Positions 1 to 5,770 of a stretch of 5,830 nucleotides of DNA are shown here, one piece after another (positions within the stretch are counted from its first letter, which is position 1; every line of letters begins with the position of its first letter). The notes under the pieces are model-generated. The model made no database searches and was not told the DNA's origin. It was given only the letters and a program-made list of their open reading frames with translations. The translations under genes were made by a program, and so were the position numbers. The DNA lies in contig DYPB01000120.1 of assembly GCA_020720185.1 (NCBI GenBank), positions 1-5,830 on the forward strand, in the 5' to 3' direction. Source of the DNA: Flavobacterium psychrophilum (GTDB lineage: Bacteria; Bacteroidota; Bacteroidia; Flavobacteriales; Flavobacteriaceae).

Positions 1-22
1 ACGAACTGAAATTCAAAAGTAA

Positions 23-1015
23 TCAATCCAACTTATTCGTCAATTTTTCAAAAACTATTCTGGCGTTTTTGTTTTCGTATAAAATTTGATAAACTGCATC
101 AATAATTGGAGTTCTAGTTCGATGTTCTTTGGTTAGTTTCCAAGCACTTTTAACAGCATAATAACCTTCGGCAACCATGCTCATTTCCATTTGGGCGTAT
201 TTTACGGTGTATCCTTTTCCTATCATATTTCCAAACATTCTGTTTCGAGAAAAAACAGAATAGCCAGTTACTAATAAATCACCTAAATAAGCTGAATTAT
301 TGATATTTCGTTTCATTTTATGCACATTTCTGATAAATTTTTTCATCTCCCGAATAGCATTACTCATTAAAACTGCCTGAAAATTATCGCCGTAGCCCAA
401 ACCGTGAGCCATTCCTGCAGCAATGGCATAAATATTTTTGAGCATTGCTGCATATTCTGTTCCAATAATATCATCGGTGATTTTTGCTTTTATAAAATTT
501 CCAGACAAATAATTTGCTACAATTTTTGCTTTGCTGGCATCTCCGCAAGCAATTGTAAGATAAGATAATCGTTCTAAAGCAACCTCTTCGGCATGGCAAG
601 GACCTGTTATTACACCAATATTTTCAAATGGGATTTTATAAATTTTATTAAAATGTTCGCCAACAATTAAACTCGTTTCTGGAACAATACCTTTGATGGC
701 TGAGAAAATTATTTTATCTTCCAAACTTTCCGTCATTTTTGCTAATTCCTCATTCAAAAAAGCAGAGGGAATTGCAAAAATAATGTAATCGGCATAGGCT
801 ACGGCTTCATTAATAGTTGAAGTTAATTTTAATTTTTTAACATCAAACTCTACGCTACTTAAATAATTCGGGTTGTGTTTGTATTTTTTTATATGATTTA
901 TTGCCTCTTCATTTCGCATATACCAAGCAATTTCAGGTAAGTTTACACAAAGCATTTTTGCTATTGCAGTTGCCCAACTTCCTCCGCCAATTACCGCAAA
1001 TTTGGGGTTTTCCAT
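23..1015 (-). CDS. gpsA: NAD(P)H-dependent glycerol-3-phosphate dehydrogenase
   Basis: This cytoplasmic enzyme reduces dihydroxyacetone phosphate to sn-glycerol-3-phosphate, the backbone precursor of phospholipids. The 330 residues match the usual family length and the gene is intact. The N-terminal Rossmann fold carries GGGSWATA (residues 10-17), the lineage form of the family's GAGSWGTA, and WYMRN (31-35), whose Arg34 lies where NADP 2'-phosphate contacts are expected. Further motifs are AIPS (81-84), SAIKG with Lys108 (105-109), GPCHAEEVA (138-146), and the C-terminal catalytic helix EYAAMLKNIYAIAAG (187-201) with Lys193. GDLLVTGYS (245-253) and SRNR (256-259) complete the substrate site. 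The start at 1015 places the Rossmann glycines at residue 10, as expected, and is preceded by an A-rich leader instead of a Shine-Dalgarno sequence. It lies 75 bases after lpxH on the same strand and is probably cotranscribed with it. Identification is by motif recognition from memory, not by a search. Confidence 0.96.
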   Translation of the reverse strand: MENPKFAVIGGGSWATAIAKMLCVNLPEIAWYMRNEEAINHIKKYKHNPNYLSSVEFDVKKLKLTSTINEAVAYADYIIFAIPSAFLNEELAKMTESLEDKIIFSAIKGIVPETSLIVGEHFNKIYKIPFENIGVITGPCHAEEVALERLSYLTIACGDASKAKIVANYLSGNFIKAKITDDIIGTEYAAMLKNIYAIAAGMAHGLGYGDNFQAVLMSNAIREMKKFIRNVHKMKRNINNSAYLGDLLVTGYSVFSRNRMFGNMIGKGYTVKYAQMEMSMVAEGYYAVKSAWKLTKEHRTRTPIIDAVYQILYENKNARIVFEKLTNKLD

Positions 1016-1032
1016 TTGTTTATTTTTATTAA
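1016..1032 (-). promoter_or_regulatory. A-rich translation leader of gpsA
   Basis: On the minus strand the bases before the gpsA ATG read TTAATAAAAATAAACAA, with no Shine-Dalgarno match. The first 14 of these bases (1032-1019) are identical to the bases directly before the thrA start (5516-5503). A-rich leaders of this kind are known to promote initiation in Bacteroidota, whose ribosomes make little use of the Shine-Dalgarno interaction. This supports the start at 1015. Confidence 0.6.
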
Positions 1033-1033
1033 A

Positions 1034-1080
1034 GTAAAATTTTACGCAAAAAACTCGAAGTTAATAAGCCAAAATTTTAC
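1034..1080 (-). repeat. A/T inverted repeat in the lpxH-gpsA gap
   Basis: The 10-mer AAAATTTTAC occurs twice on the plus strand, at 1036-1045 and 1071-1080. The first copy is part of a perfect 12-base palindrome, GTAAAATTTTAC (1034-1045). In the minus-strand transcript, 1080-1071 can therefore pair over 10 bases with 1043-1034, leaving a 27-base loop. The stem ends 18 bases before the gpsA start and only three U residues follow it. It could be a weak terminator, an internal mRNA structure or chance in AT-rich DNA; I cannot decide between these. The rest of the 75-base gap shows no clear promoter: the nearest -7-like element, AATCTTTG at 1087-1080, departs from TAnnTTTG. Confidence 0.35.
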
Positions 1081-1090
1081 AAAGATTATG

Positions 1091-1849
1091 TTAATTATTA
1101 TAAGTCTTTAATTCAAATTTCTCTCCATCAAAAACACCGTAAGTAAAATAGGTAATCCAATCACCCAGATTAACATAATTAGCATCGTTTCCCACGGGTA
1201 CAATCATTGGCAAATGTCGGTGCCCAAAAACAAGATAATCATAGTGTTTTATTGCTAGTTTTCGTTTGGCATAGATAATAAGCCATTCATTGTCTTCGCC
1301 AAGAAATTTAACATCGCTTTCTCCTGATATTAATTTATTTTTTACCGATAGATTTTGGGCTAATTTTACTCCAACATCAGGGTGCAACCAACGAAAAAAC
1401 CATTTTGAAACTGGGTTAGTAAATACTTTTTTCATTCGTTTGTAAGCTTTATCTCCTGGACCTTTGCCGTCTCCATGACCTATCAAAAAGGTTTTTTTGC
1501 CAAATGTAAATTCTTGATTATCAGTAAATACAGTAATGTTTAATTCTTTCTGAAAATAGTCGGTCATCCATAAATCATGATTACCAACAAAAAAGTAAAT
1601 AGGAATTCCAGTATCCGTAATTTCGGCTAATTTACCTAAAACTCTAACAAATCCTTTTGGAACAACGGTTTTATATTCGAACCAAAAATCGAATAGATCG
1701 CCTAATAAAAAAATGGACTCAGCATCGTGTTTTATCTCGTCCAACCAAGCTATAAATATTGCCTCACGAGGCTTGCTTAATACTGTTGTTGGTGCTCCAA
1801 AATGCTGGTCAGAGGCGAAGTATATTTTCTTTTTGTTTGGCGTATTCAT
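1091..1849 (-). CDS. lpxH: UDP-2,3-diacylglucosamine diphosphatase (LpxH-type metallophosphoesterase)
   Basis: The enzyme splits the pyrophosphate of UDP-2,3-diacylglucosamine to give lipid X and UMP, the fourth step of lipid A synthesis, at the cytoplasmic face of the inner membrane. The 252 residues form a complete calcineurin-like metallophosphoesterase with all metal-binding blocks in order: DQH (14-16), GDLFD (50-54), GNHD (89-92), GHGD (124-127) and GHRH (209-212). The set Asp14, His16, Asp51, Asn90, His125, His210 and His212 follows the metal-ligand pattern of E. coli LpxH. There is no signal peptide, and the aromatic-rich helical insert KWFFRWLHP (149-157) lies where LpxH enzymes hold the acyl chains. 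The first block begins at residue 14, which fits the start at 1849; the leader AAAAAGAGAA is purine-rich. The gene stands between thrB (137 bases upstream) and gpsA (75 bases downstream). A related phosphoesterase of other specificity is less likely but cannot be excluded from motifs alone. Confidence 0.85.
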   Translation of the reverse strand: MNTPNKKKIYFASDQHFGAPTTVLSKPREAIFIAWLDEIKHDAESIFLLGDLFDFWFEYKTVVPKGFVRVLGKLAEITDTGIPIYFFVGNHDLWMTDYFQKELNITVFTDNQEFTFGKKTFLIGHGDGKGPGDKAYKRMKKVFTNPVSKWFFRWLHPDVGVKLAQNLSVKNKLISGESDVKFLGEDNEWLIIYAKRKLAIKHYDYLVFGHRHLPMIVPVGNDANYVNLGDWITYFTYGVFDGEKFELKTYNN

Positions 1850-1915
1850 TTCTCTTTTTGAATATTCTTTTTGCTTAATTTCGTTTTTTTACATTTTAGA
1901 TTGTTTGGTAAAAGT

Positions 1916-1943
1916 AATTATTTTTTTGATTGAAAAAATAATT
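1916..1943 (-). terminator. AT-only hairpin between thrB and lpxH, possible terminator
   Basis: A perfect 11-bp inverted repeat, AATTATTTTTT and its complement (1916-1926 and 1933-1943), encloses a six-base loop (1927-1932). It begins 44 bases after the thrB stop codon. On the minus strand it is followed by AC and then four T residues. The stem contains no G-C pair, so it would be weak. It may end or reduce thrAB transcription before lpxH, but the remaining gap (1850-1986) contains no CAAA on the plus strand, so no TAnnTTTG promoter for lpxH is visible there. Read-through is therefore plausible. Confidence 0.4.
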
Positions 1944-1986
1944 TTTAGAAAATTTAAAGTTTTGATATTGATTTTAAAAAAACGGT

Positions 1987-2967
1987 TTATTCGTAATTTT
2001 TAATTTCTTGAACTCCTTCCGAATTGATTTTACAAACATGAATGTCAAATTCTATATCGGTTTTTTTGTAAATTTCTTGCATTGCTTTGGCTACATTTTT
2101 GGCAATTTCAAATCCGTTGCTCAATGCGAAAATCGAAGGACCAGAACCTGAAATTCCTGCTCCCAAAGCTCCGCTTTCTAGTGCTGCATTTTTAATTTCT
2201 TCAAATTTTGGAATGAATTTGCCTCTCAAAGGTTCTACAATTACATCTTCAAGACTTCTGCCTATCAATTTATAATCAGATGTGCACAAACCAGCTATCA
2301 AACCACCTAAATTTCCCCATTGTGTAATGGCACTTTTTAAAGAAATGGTTGGTTGTAAAACAGCACGCATTTCGGAGGTTTTCAATTCTATTTGTGGGTG
2401 AATAACGGTTGCATATAAATTGGTTGGACTTTCTATTCTAATAACATCAAGTGGATTATAAGCCCGAACGAGCGTAAAACCGCCCAATAAACACGGTGCC
2501 ACATTATCAGCGTGGGCACTGCCACTTGCTAAAACTTCGCCTTGCATGGCAAAATAAACCAATTCTTTTTTAGTATAGGGTTTTCCTAACAATTCGTTGA
2601 TGCCAAAAACAGCACCCGCTGCACTTGCTGCCGAACTTCCTATGCCCGAACCAGCTTTGATGTTTTTATAAATTTCAATTTCAAAACCTATTTCAATGTC
2701 AACTTCAATGTCAAAGTTAACAGGAATGTATTTGTTATCTACAAATTTTACGGATTTTAACAATGCCAAAGCGGCAACTCCTGCTACATTTTTTTTGGTT
2801 TCCAATGGCAAATCGGCACCAATAATTTTAGTAATTCGAATGCCTTTCTCAGTAGTTTTTCTGATGATCATTTCGTCACCAACATTTTCGAGACAAGTTC
2901 CTAAAACATCAAAACCACACGAAAGATTGGCAATTGTTGCGGGACAGAATATTTTTATTTCGTTCAT
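1987..2967 (-). CDS. thrB: Homoserine kinase
   Basis: This GHMP-family kinase phosphorylates homoserine with ATP to O-phosphohomoserine, the substrate of threonine synthase. The N-terminal block PATIANLSCGFDVLG (9-23) is the family's substrate-side motif. The ATP phosphate loop is GSGIGSSAAS (106-115), EVLASGSAHADNVAP (144-158) shapes the active site, and GAGISGSGPS (269-278) is the conserved C-terminal glycine motif. All key blocks are intact. At 326 residues it is slightly longer than the roughly 300-310 usual for the family. The excess seems to lie around residues 72-98, just before the ATP loop, where the sequence is internally repetitive (FDIE, VDIE, FEIE). The start at 2967 places PATIANLS at residue 9, as expected; its leader lacks a Shine-Dalgarno sequence. 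It follows thrA by 69 bases on the same strand and acts directly on the ThrA product, so an operon is likely. No thrC follows. Confidence 0.95.
   Translation of the reverse strand: MNEIKIFCPATIANLSCGFDVLGTCLENVGDEMIIRKTTEKGIRITKIIGADLPLETKKNVAGVAALALLKSVKFVDNKYIPVNFDIEVDIEIGFEIEIYKNIKAGSGIGSSAASAAGAVFGINELLGKPYTKKELVYFAMQGEVLASGSAHADNVAPCLLGGFTLVRAYNPLDVIRIESPTNLYATVIHPQIELKTSEMRAVLQPTISLKSAITQWGNLGGLIAGLCTSDYKLIGRSLEDVIVEPLRGKFIPKFEEIKNAALESGALGAGISGSGPSIFALSNGFEIAKNVAKAMQEIYKKTDIEFDIHVCKINSEGVQEIKNYE
2674..2715 (-). repeat. 12-bp in-frame repeats in thrB
   Basis: Two tandem 12-bp units, ttcaatgtcaac (2692-2703) and ttcaatgtcaaa (2704-2715) on the plus strand, differ at one base. A third related unit, ttcaatttcaaa (2674-2685), lies six bases away. 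They encode FDIE (residues 85-88), VDIE (89-92) and FEIE (95-98). The alternating hydrophobic and acidic residues suggest a lengthened or duplicated beta strand just before the ATP loop. The reading frame is preserved. Confidence 0.8.
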
Positions 2968-2970
2968 AAA

Positions 2971-2999
2971 GTTAGGTTTTAAGTTGTAGGTTGTAGGTT
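2971..2999. repeat. Short GTAGGTT repeats in the thrA-thrB gap
   Basis: The 7-mer gtaggtt is tandemly repeated at 2986-2992 and 2993-2999, next to the related gttaggtttt (2971-2980). On the minus strand this gives repeated AACCTAC and AAACCTAAC units just upstream of the thrB start. TTAGGT (2972-2977) could pair with ACCTAA (3017-3022), but that stem is only six bases. No promoter box or terminator is seen in the 69-base gap. It is probably low-complexity spacer. Confidence 0.5.
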
Positions 3000-3036
3000 C
3001 AAATTTGTACCAATCACCTAAAATCTATTACTTTTT

Positions 3037-5502
3037 TTATACATTTCCAATTCGAATTACATCGGCAAAAATACCCGATGCTGTAACGGCTGCTCCTGCT
3101 CCTGCTCCTTTTATTAAGAGAGGTTGATCAACATAGCGGTCGGTGTAAAATTGTACAATATTGTCCTTGCCTTCAAGGTTGTAAAACGGACTTTCTTGTG
3201 GAATAAATTCGAGACCAACGCTTGCTTTTCCGTTTTCAAAAGTAGCAACAAATTTTAATCGGCTTTCTTTTTTCTTGGCTTCGGCTAATAACTTTTCAAA
3301 ATGAGTTGCATTTGCCGTGAGCGATTTGAAAAAGTCGTCGTTGTTAGTCGTTTCCATACATTCTTTTGGCAAAAACGATTTGTTTTCAATATCTTCAATT
3401 TCCATTTTGTAACCGCTTTCACGAATTAGAATTAGAATTTTTCGGGCAACATCAACACCGCTTAAATCTATTTTTGGATCGGGTTCTGTAAATCCTTGAA
3501 TGCCTGCTTCTTTTACAACATCGTGAAAATTATAAGTATCGCTAAAATTATTAAAAATAAAATTCAAACTTCCTGATAAAACGGCATTTATTCGGTTGAT
3601 TTTATCGCCAGATGCTACTAAATGTTTTAAAGTATCTATTATTGGTAAACCCGCACCAACATTGGTTTCAAACAAGAATGGTGCGTTGTATTTTCGTGAC
3701 AATCGTTTTAAATTGCTGTAGTTATCATAAACCGATGAACAGGCAATTTTGTTGCAAGTTACAACAGCAATATTGTCACGCAAATAGTGTTCGTAGGTTT
3801 GCGAAATTTCTTCGTTGGCGGTAAGATCTACAAAAATGCTGTTGCGAAAATTTAATTGTTTAACAGTATCAATAAATTGTAGTTTGTTAGCAGTTTGGCT
3901 ATTATCTAATGTGTTTTTCCATTCGTTTAGGTTGATGCCGTCTTCGTCAAAGTGCATTTTTCGAGAATTTGAAATGGCAATAACTCGCAGGTTAAGTTTT
4001 AAATTTTCTTTCAAGAATTTGGCTTGCAGGTGAATTTGTTCAATGAATTTTTCGCCAACATTTCCCACGCCCATCACAAACAGATTGAGTTGTTTGGTGT
4101 TGTCTTCAAAAAAACGTTCGTGAAGCGTGTTCAATGCTTTTTTAACATCATTTTCGTTGATAACTACCGATATATTTCGTTCAGAAGCACCTTGAGCAAT
4201 AGCACGAACATTGACATTATTTTTGCCCAATGTGCTAAACATTTTGCCCGATAAACCTTGATGATTTTTCATATTTTCGCCCACGAGTGCGACAATACAT
4301 AAGTTTTTTTCGACAATGCAAGGGTCAATTTTATTTTGTGCAATTTCGAGTTCAAATGCTCTGTCGATTGCTTTTTGAGCCTTATCGGCATCTTGATTCA
4401 AGATTCCAATGCAAATAGAATGCTCGGACGAAGCTTGGGTAATGAAAACAACATTGATATTTTCGGTTGACAAAACCTCAAAAAGACGTTTTGACGAACC
4501 TGCAACACCTATTATTCCTGGACCTTCGAGTGTCAGTAAAGCAATTTTGTCAATATGAGATATTCCTTTTACAGGGTTGGATTCTGCATCGTTTTTATTA
4601 AACGAAATTAATGTTCCAAAAGCTTCTGGTTCGAAAGTGTTTTTAATTAATATAGGAATATTTTTCTTTAAAACAGGCTGAATGGTTGGCGGATACAAAA
4701 CTTTGGCACCAAAATGCGACAATTCCATTGCTTCTTGGTAGGAAATATTTTTTATGGGTTTTGCTTGTTTTACAATTCGTGGGTTTGCGGTGAACATTCC
4801 GCTAACATCGGTCCAGATTTCGAGTTGTGAAGCATTTAAAGCGGCTGCCACGATTGCCGCTGTGTAATCCGATCCGCCACGACCTAGCGTTGTATTATTA
4901 CCATCTATAGACGAAGCAATAAAACCTGGAATTACTGTAGTTTGAGCGGTATTTGATTTGAAATAATCAGCAATTAATTGGTTTGAAATATCAAAATCGA
5001 CTACTGCTTTGCCAAAATGGTTATTGGTTTTGATGATTTCACGACTGTCTTTGAAAGCCGCATTTTCCGTTTTTTGTTGCAAGGCTTTGGCTATTATTTG
5101 AGACGATAGCAACTCGCCAAAACTCAAAATAGTGTCTGAAGTTCGGTTGGACAATTCGCCCAACAAATAGCATCCGTCCAACAAGGTTCGCAAATGATTG
5201 ATGTGGTTTTTTATGGTTTCGACCAGCTGATTTTGTTGGTTTTGTGGAATTAATTCTTGAATGGCATCAAAATGTTTTTGCTCTATTTGAGTTACAATTT
5301 CTTTATACGCATTGTTTTTTGACGACGCAAAACTTGCAGCATTGACCAATAAATCGGTAATGCCGCTAAAGGCCGAAACAACCACTACCAATTGAGCGGT
5401 TTGGGCGGTTTGAGTAACAATATTGAGTGTTAAGCTTATATTTTGAGCATTGGCAACTGATGAACCACCAAATTTTAGAATCTTCATTTTATTTTTATTC
5501 AT
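3037..5502 (-). CDS. thrA: Bifunctional aspartokinase / homoserine dehydrogenase
   Basis: The N-terminal aspartokinase phosphorylates aspartate and the C-terminal homoserine dehydrogenase reduces aspartate semialdehyde to homoserine, steps 1 and 3 of the threonine branch. The 821 residues match the full-length E. coli type (about 820). Kinase motifs are KFGGSSV (10-16), SFGELLS (127-133), LGRGGSDYTA (206-215), TDVSGMFTANPR (231-242) and the FGAKVLYP helix (264-271). Two ACT domains lie at about 320-470; in this family they give feedback control by threonine. The dehydrogenase starts at about 473 with GVGNVG (478-483), then TCNK (582-585), FETNVGAGLPI (611-621), SGSLNFI (643-649) and GFTEPDPKIDLSGVDVARK (670-688), which includes Glu673, Asp679, Asp684 and Lys688. 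Met6 (5487) is an equally credible start: it gives the canonical MKILKFGG beginning, and a 15-bp duplication gives both ATGs the same leader. One position in the C-terminal glycine run, Ala805, usually holds an acidic or amide residue. It is the first gene of the apparent thrAB operon. Confidence 0.97.
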   Translation of the reverse strand: MNKNKMKILKFGGSSVANAQNISLTLNIVTQTAQTAQLVVVVSAFSGITDLLVNAASFASSKNNAYKEIVTQIEQKHFDAIQELIPQNQQNQLVETIKNHINHLRTLLDGCYLLGELSNRTSDTILSFGELLSSQIIAKALQQKTENAAFKDSREIIKTNNHFGKAVVDFDISNQLIADYFKSNTAQTTVIPGFIASSIDGNNTTLGRGGSDYTAAIVAAALNASQLEIWTDVSGMFTANPRIVKQAKPIKNISYQEAMELSHFGAKVLYPPTIQPVLKKNIPILIKNTFEPEAFGTLISFNKNDAESNPVKGISHIDKIALLTLEGPGIIGVAGSSKRLFEVLSTENINVVFITQASSEHSICIGILNQDADKAQKAIDRAFELEIAQNKIDPCIVEKNLCIVALVGENMKNHQGLSGKMFSTLGKNNVNVRAIAQGASERNISVVINENDVKKALNTLHERFFEDNTKQLNLFVMGVGNVGEKFIEQIHLQAKFLKENLKLNLRVIAISNSRKMHFDEDGINLNEWKNTLDNSQTANKLQFIDTVKQLNFRNSIFVDLTANEEISQTYEHYLRDNIAVVTCNKIACSSVYDNYSNLKRLSRKYNAPFLFETNVGAGLPIIDTLKHLVASGDKINRINAVLSGSLNFIFNNFSDTYNFHDVVKEAGIQGFTEPDPKIDLSGVDVARKILILIRESGYKMEIEDIENKSFLPKECMETTNNDDFFKSLTANATHFEKLLAEAKKKESRLKFVATFENGKASVGLEFIPQESPFYNLEGKDNIVQFYTDRYVDQPLLIKGAGAGAAVTASGIFADVIRIGNV
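3091..3108 (-). repeat. Three GGAGCA units at the 3' end of thrA
   Basis: Three perfect copies of the 6-mer TGCTCC on the plus strand (GGAGCA on the minus strand) encode Gly-Ala three times (residues 799-804). This is the conserved glycine-rich segment near the end of the homoserine dehydrogenase domain, so the amino acid pattern itself is normal for the family. Only the perfect nucleotide repetition is notable. Confidence 0.75.
5392..5409 (-). repeat. 9-bp in-frame repeat near the start of thrA
   Basis: The units ttgagcggt (5392-5400) and ttgggcggt (5401-5409) differ at one base and encode Thr-Ala-Gln twice (residues 32-37). A partial third unit follows (ttgagtaac, encoding Val-Thr-Gln). 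The site lies between the first helix and the second strand (LVVVVSAF) of the kinase domain, where a surface loop is likely and small insertions would be tolerated. Confidence 0.65.
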
Positions 5503-5514
5503 TTTATTTTTATT
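5485..5514 (-). repeat. Perfect 15-bp tandem duplication over the thrA start
   Basis: The 15-mer CATTTTATTTTTATT occurs twice without a gap, at 5485-5499 and 5500-5514. On the minus strand each copy reads AATAAAAATAAAATG, an A-rich leader plus an ATG. Because 15 is a multiple of three, the two ATGs (5502 and 5487) are in frame and have the same 12 bases before them. The extra copy adds the residues MNKNK ahead of the canonical MKILKFGG start. Confidence 0.95.
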
Positions 5515-5586
5515 AATGAGATGTCCAACTTTATTTAATTGTTAAGTTTCACAAGGCTGTTGTTTGATTTCTTACTGTATTTTAGA

Positions 5587-5616
5587 CAAATCTATAATTT
5601 TATTTTAAAAATTCAT
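5587..5616 (-). promoter_or_regulatory. Candidate Bacteroidota-type promoter of thrA
   Basis: On the minus strand TAGATTTG (5594-5587) matches the Bacteroidota sigma-A -7 consensus TAnnTTTG exactly. Nineteen bases upstream is ATG (5616-5614), a two-of-three match to the -33 TTG. Transcription would begin at about 5580, giving a leader of about 80 bases before the thrA start. Of the two -7 matches upstream of thrA, this one has the better -33 region. Confidence 0.45.
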
Positions 5617-5629
5617 TGATTTTTTATTG

Positions 5630-5637
5630 CAAATTTA
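5630..5637 (-). promoter_or_regulatory. Second candidate -7 box upstream of thrA
   Basis: TAAATTTG on the minus strand (5637-5630) also matches TAnnTTTG exactly. The only upstream TTG nearby (5651-5649) is 11 bases away, too close for the usual spacing. It may be an alternative start site or a chance match in AT-rich DNA. Confidence 0.25.
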
Positions 5638-5740
5638 GAATTTATCCTCAATTATTTTATATGAGCCTTTTTTTATTTATTTTTGAAAAAAATACAGCAA
5701 GAAAACACAAGACAATAATAAATTAAGATACCTATTTTAT

Positions 5741-5770
5741 AACCGTTGGATAGTTATATTTATCAAGGTT
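5741..5770. repeat. Bulged inverted repeat far upstream of thrA
   Basis: On the plus strand AACC-g-TTG-g-ATA (5741-5752) can pair with TATCAAGGTT (5761-5770), giving 10 base pairs, two single-base bulged Gs and an eight-base loop (5753-5760). No T-run follows on either strand, so it is not a typical terminator. It lies upstream of both candidate thrA promoters and could be an imperfect protein-binding site or chance. Confidence 0.3.

Noticed and set aside
421..1000. GpsA motif differences from E. coli (GGGSWATA, GPCHAEEVA) as possible loss of function.
   Set aside because: These forms are, to my recollection, normal in Bacteroidota GpsA, and the catalytic lysines and RNR motif are intact.
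1713..2989. Plus-strand open frames at 1713-2003, 2087-2275 and 2696-2989.
   Set aside because: They lie mostly antisense to lpxH and thrB, whose motifs are strong and complete, and their translations show no recognisable domain.
3612..4254. Three overlapping plus-strand open frames (3612-3824, 3815-4033, 4024-4254).
   Set aside because: All are antisense to the homoserine dehydrogenase part of thrA and have no domain features; a long AT-rich gene leaves such frames by chance.
5741..5770. Bulged hairpin as a rho-independent terminator of a gene beyond the right edge.
   Set aside because: No T-run follows on either strand and no coding frame enters the window from the right edge on the minus strand.
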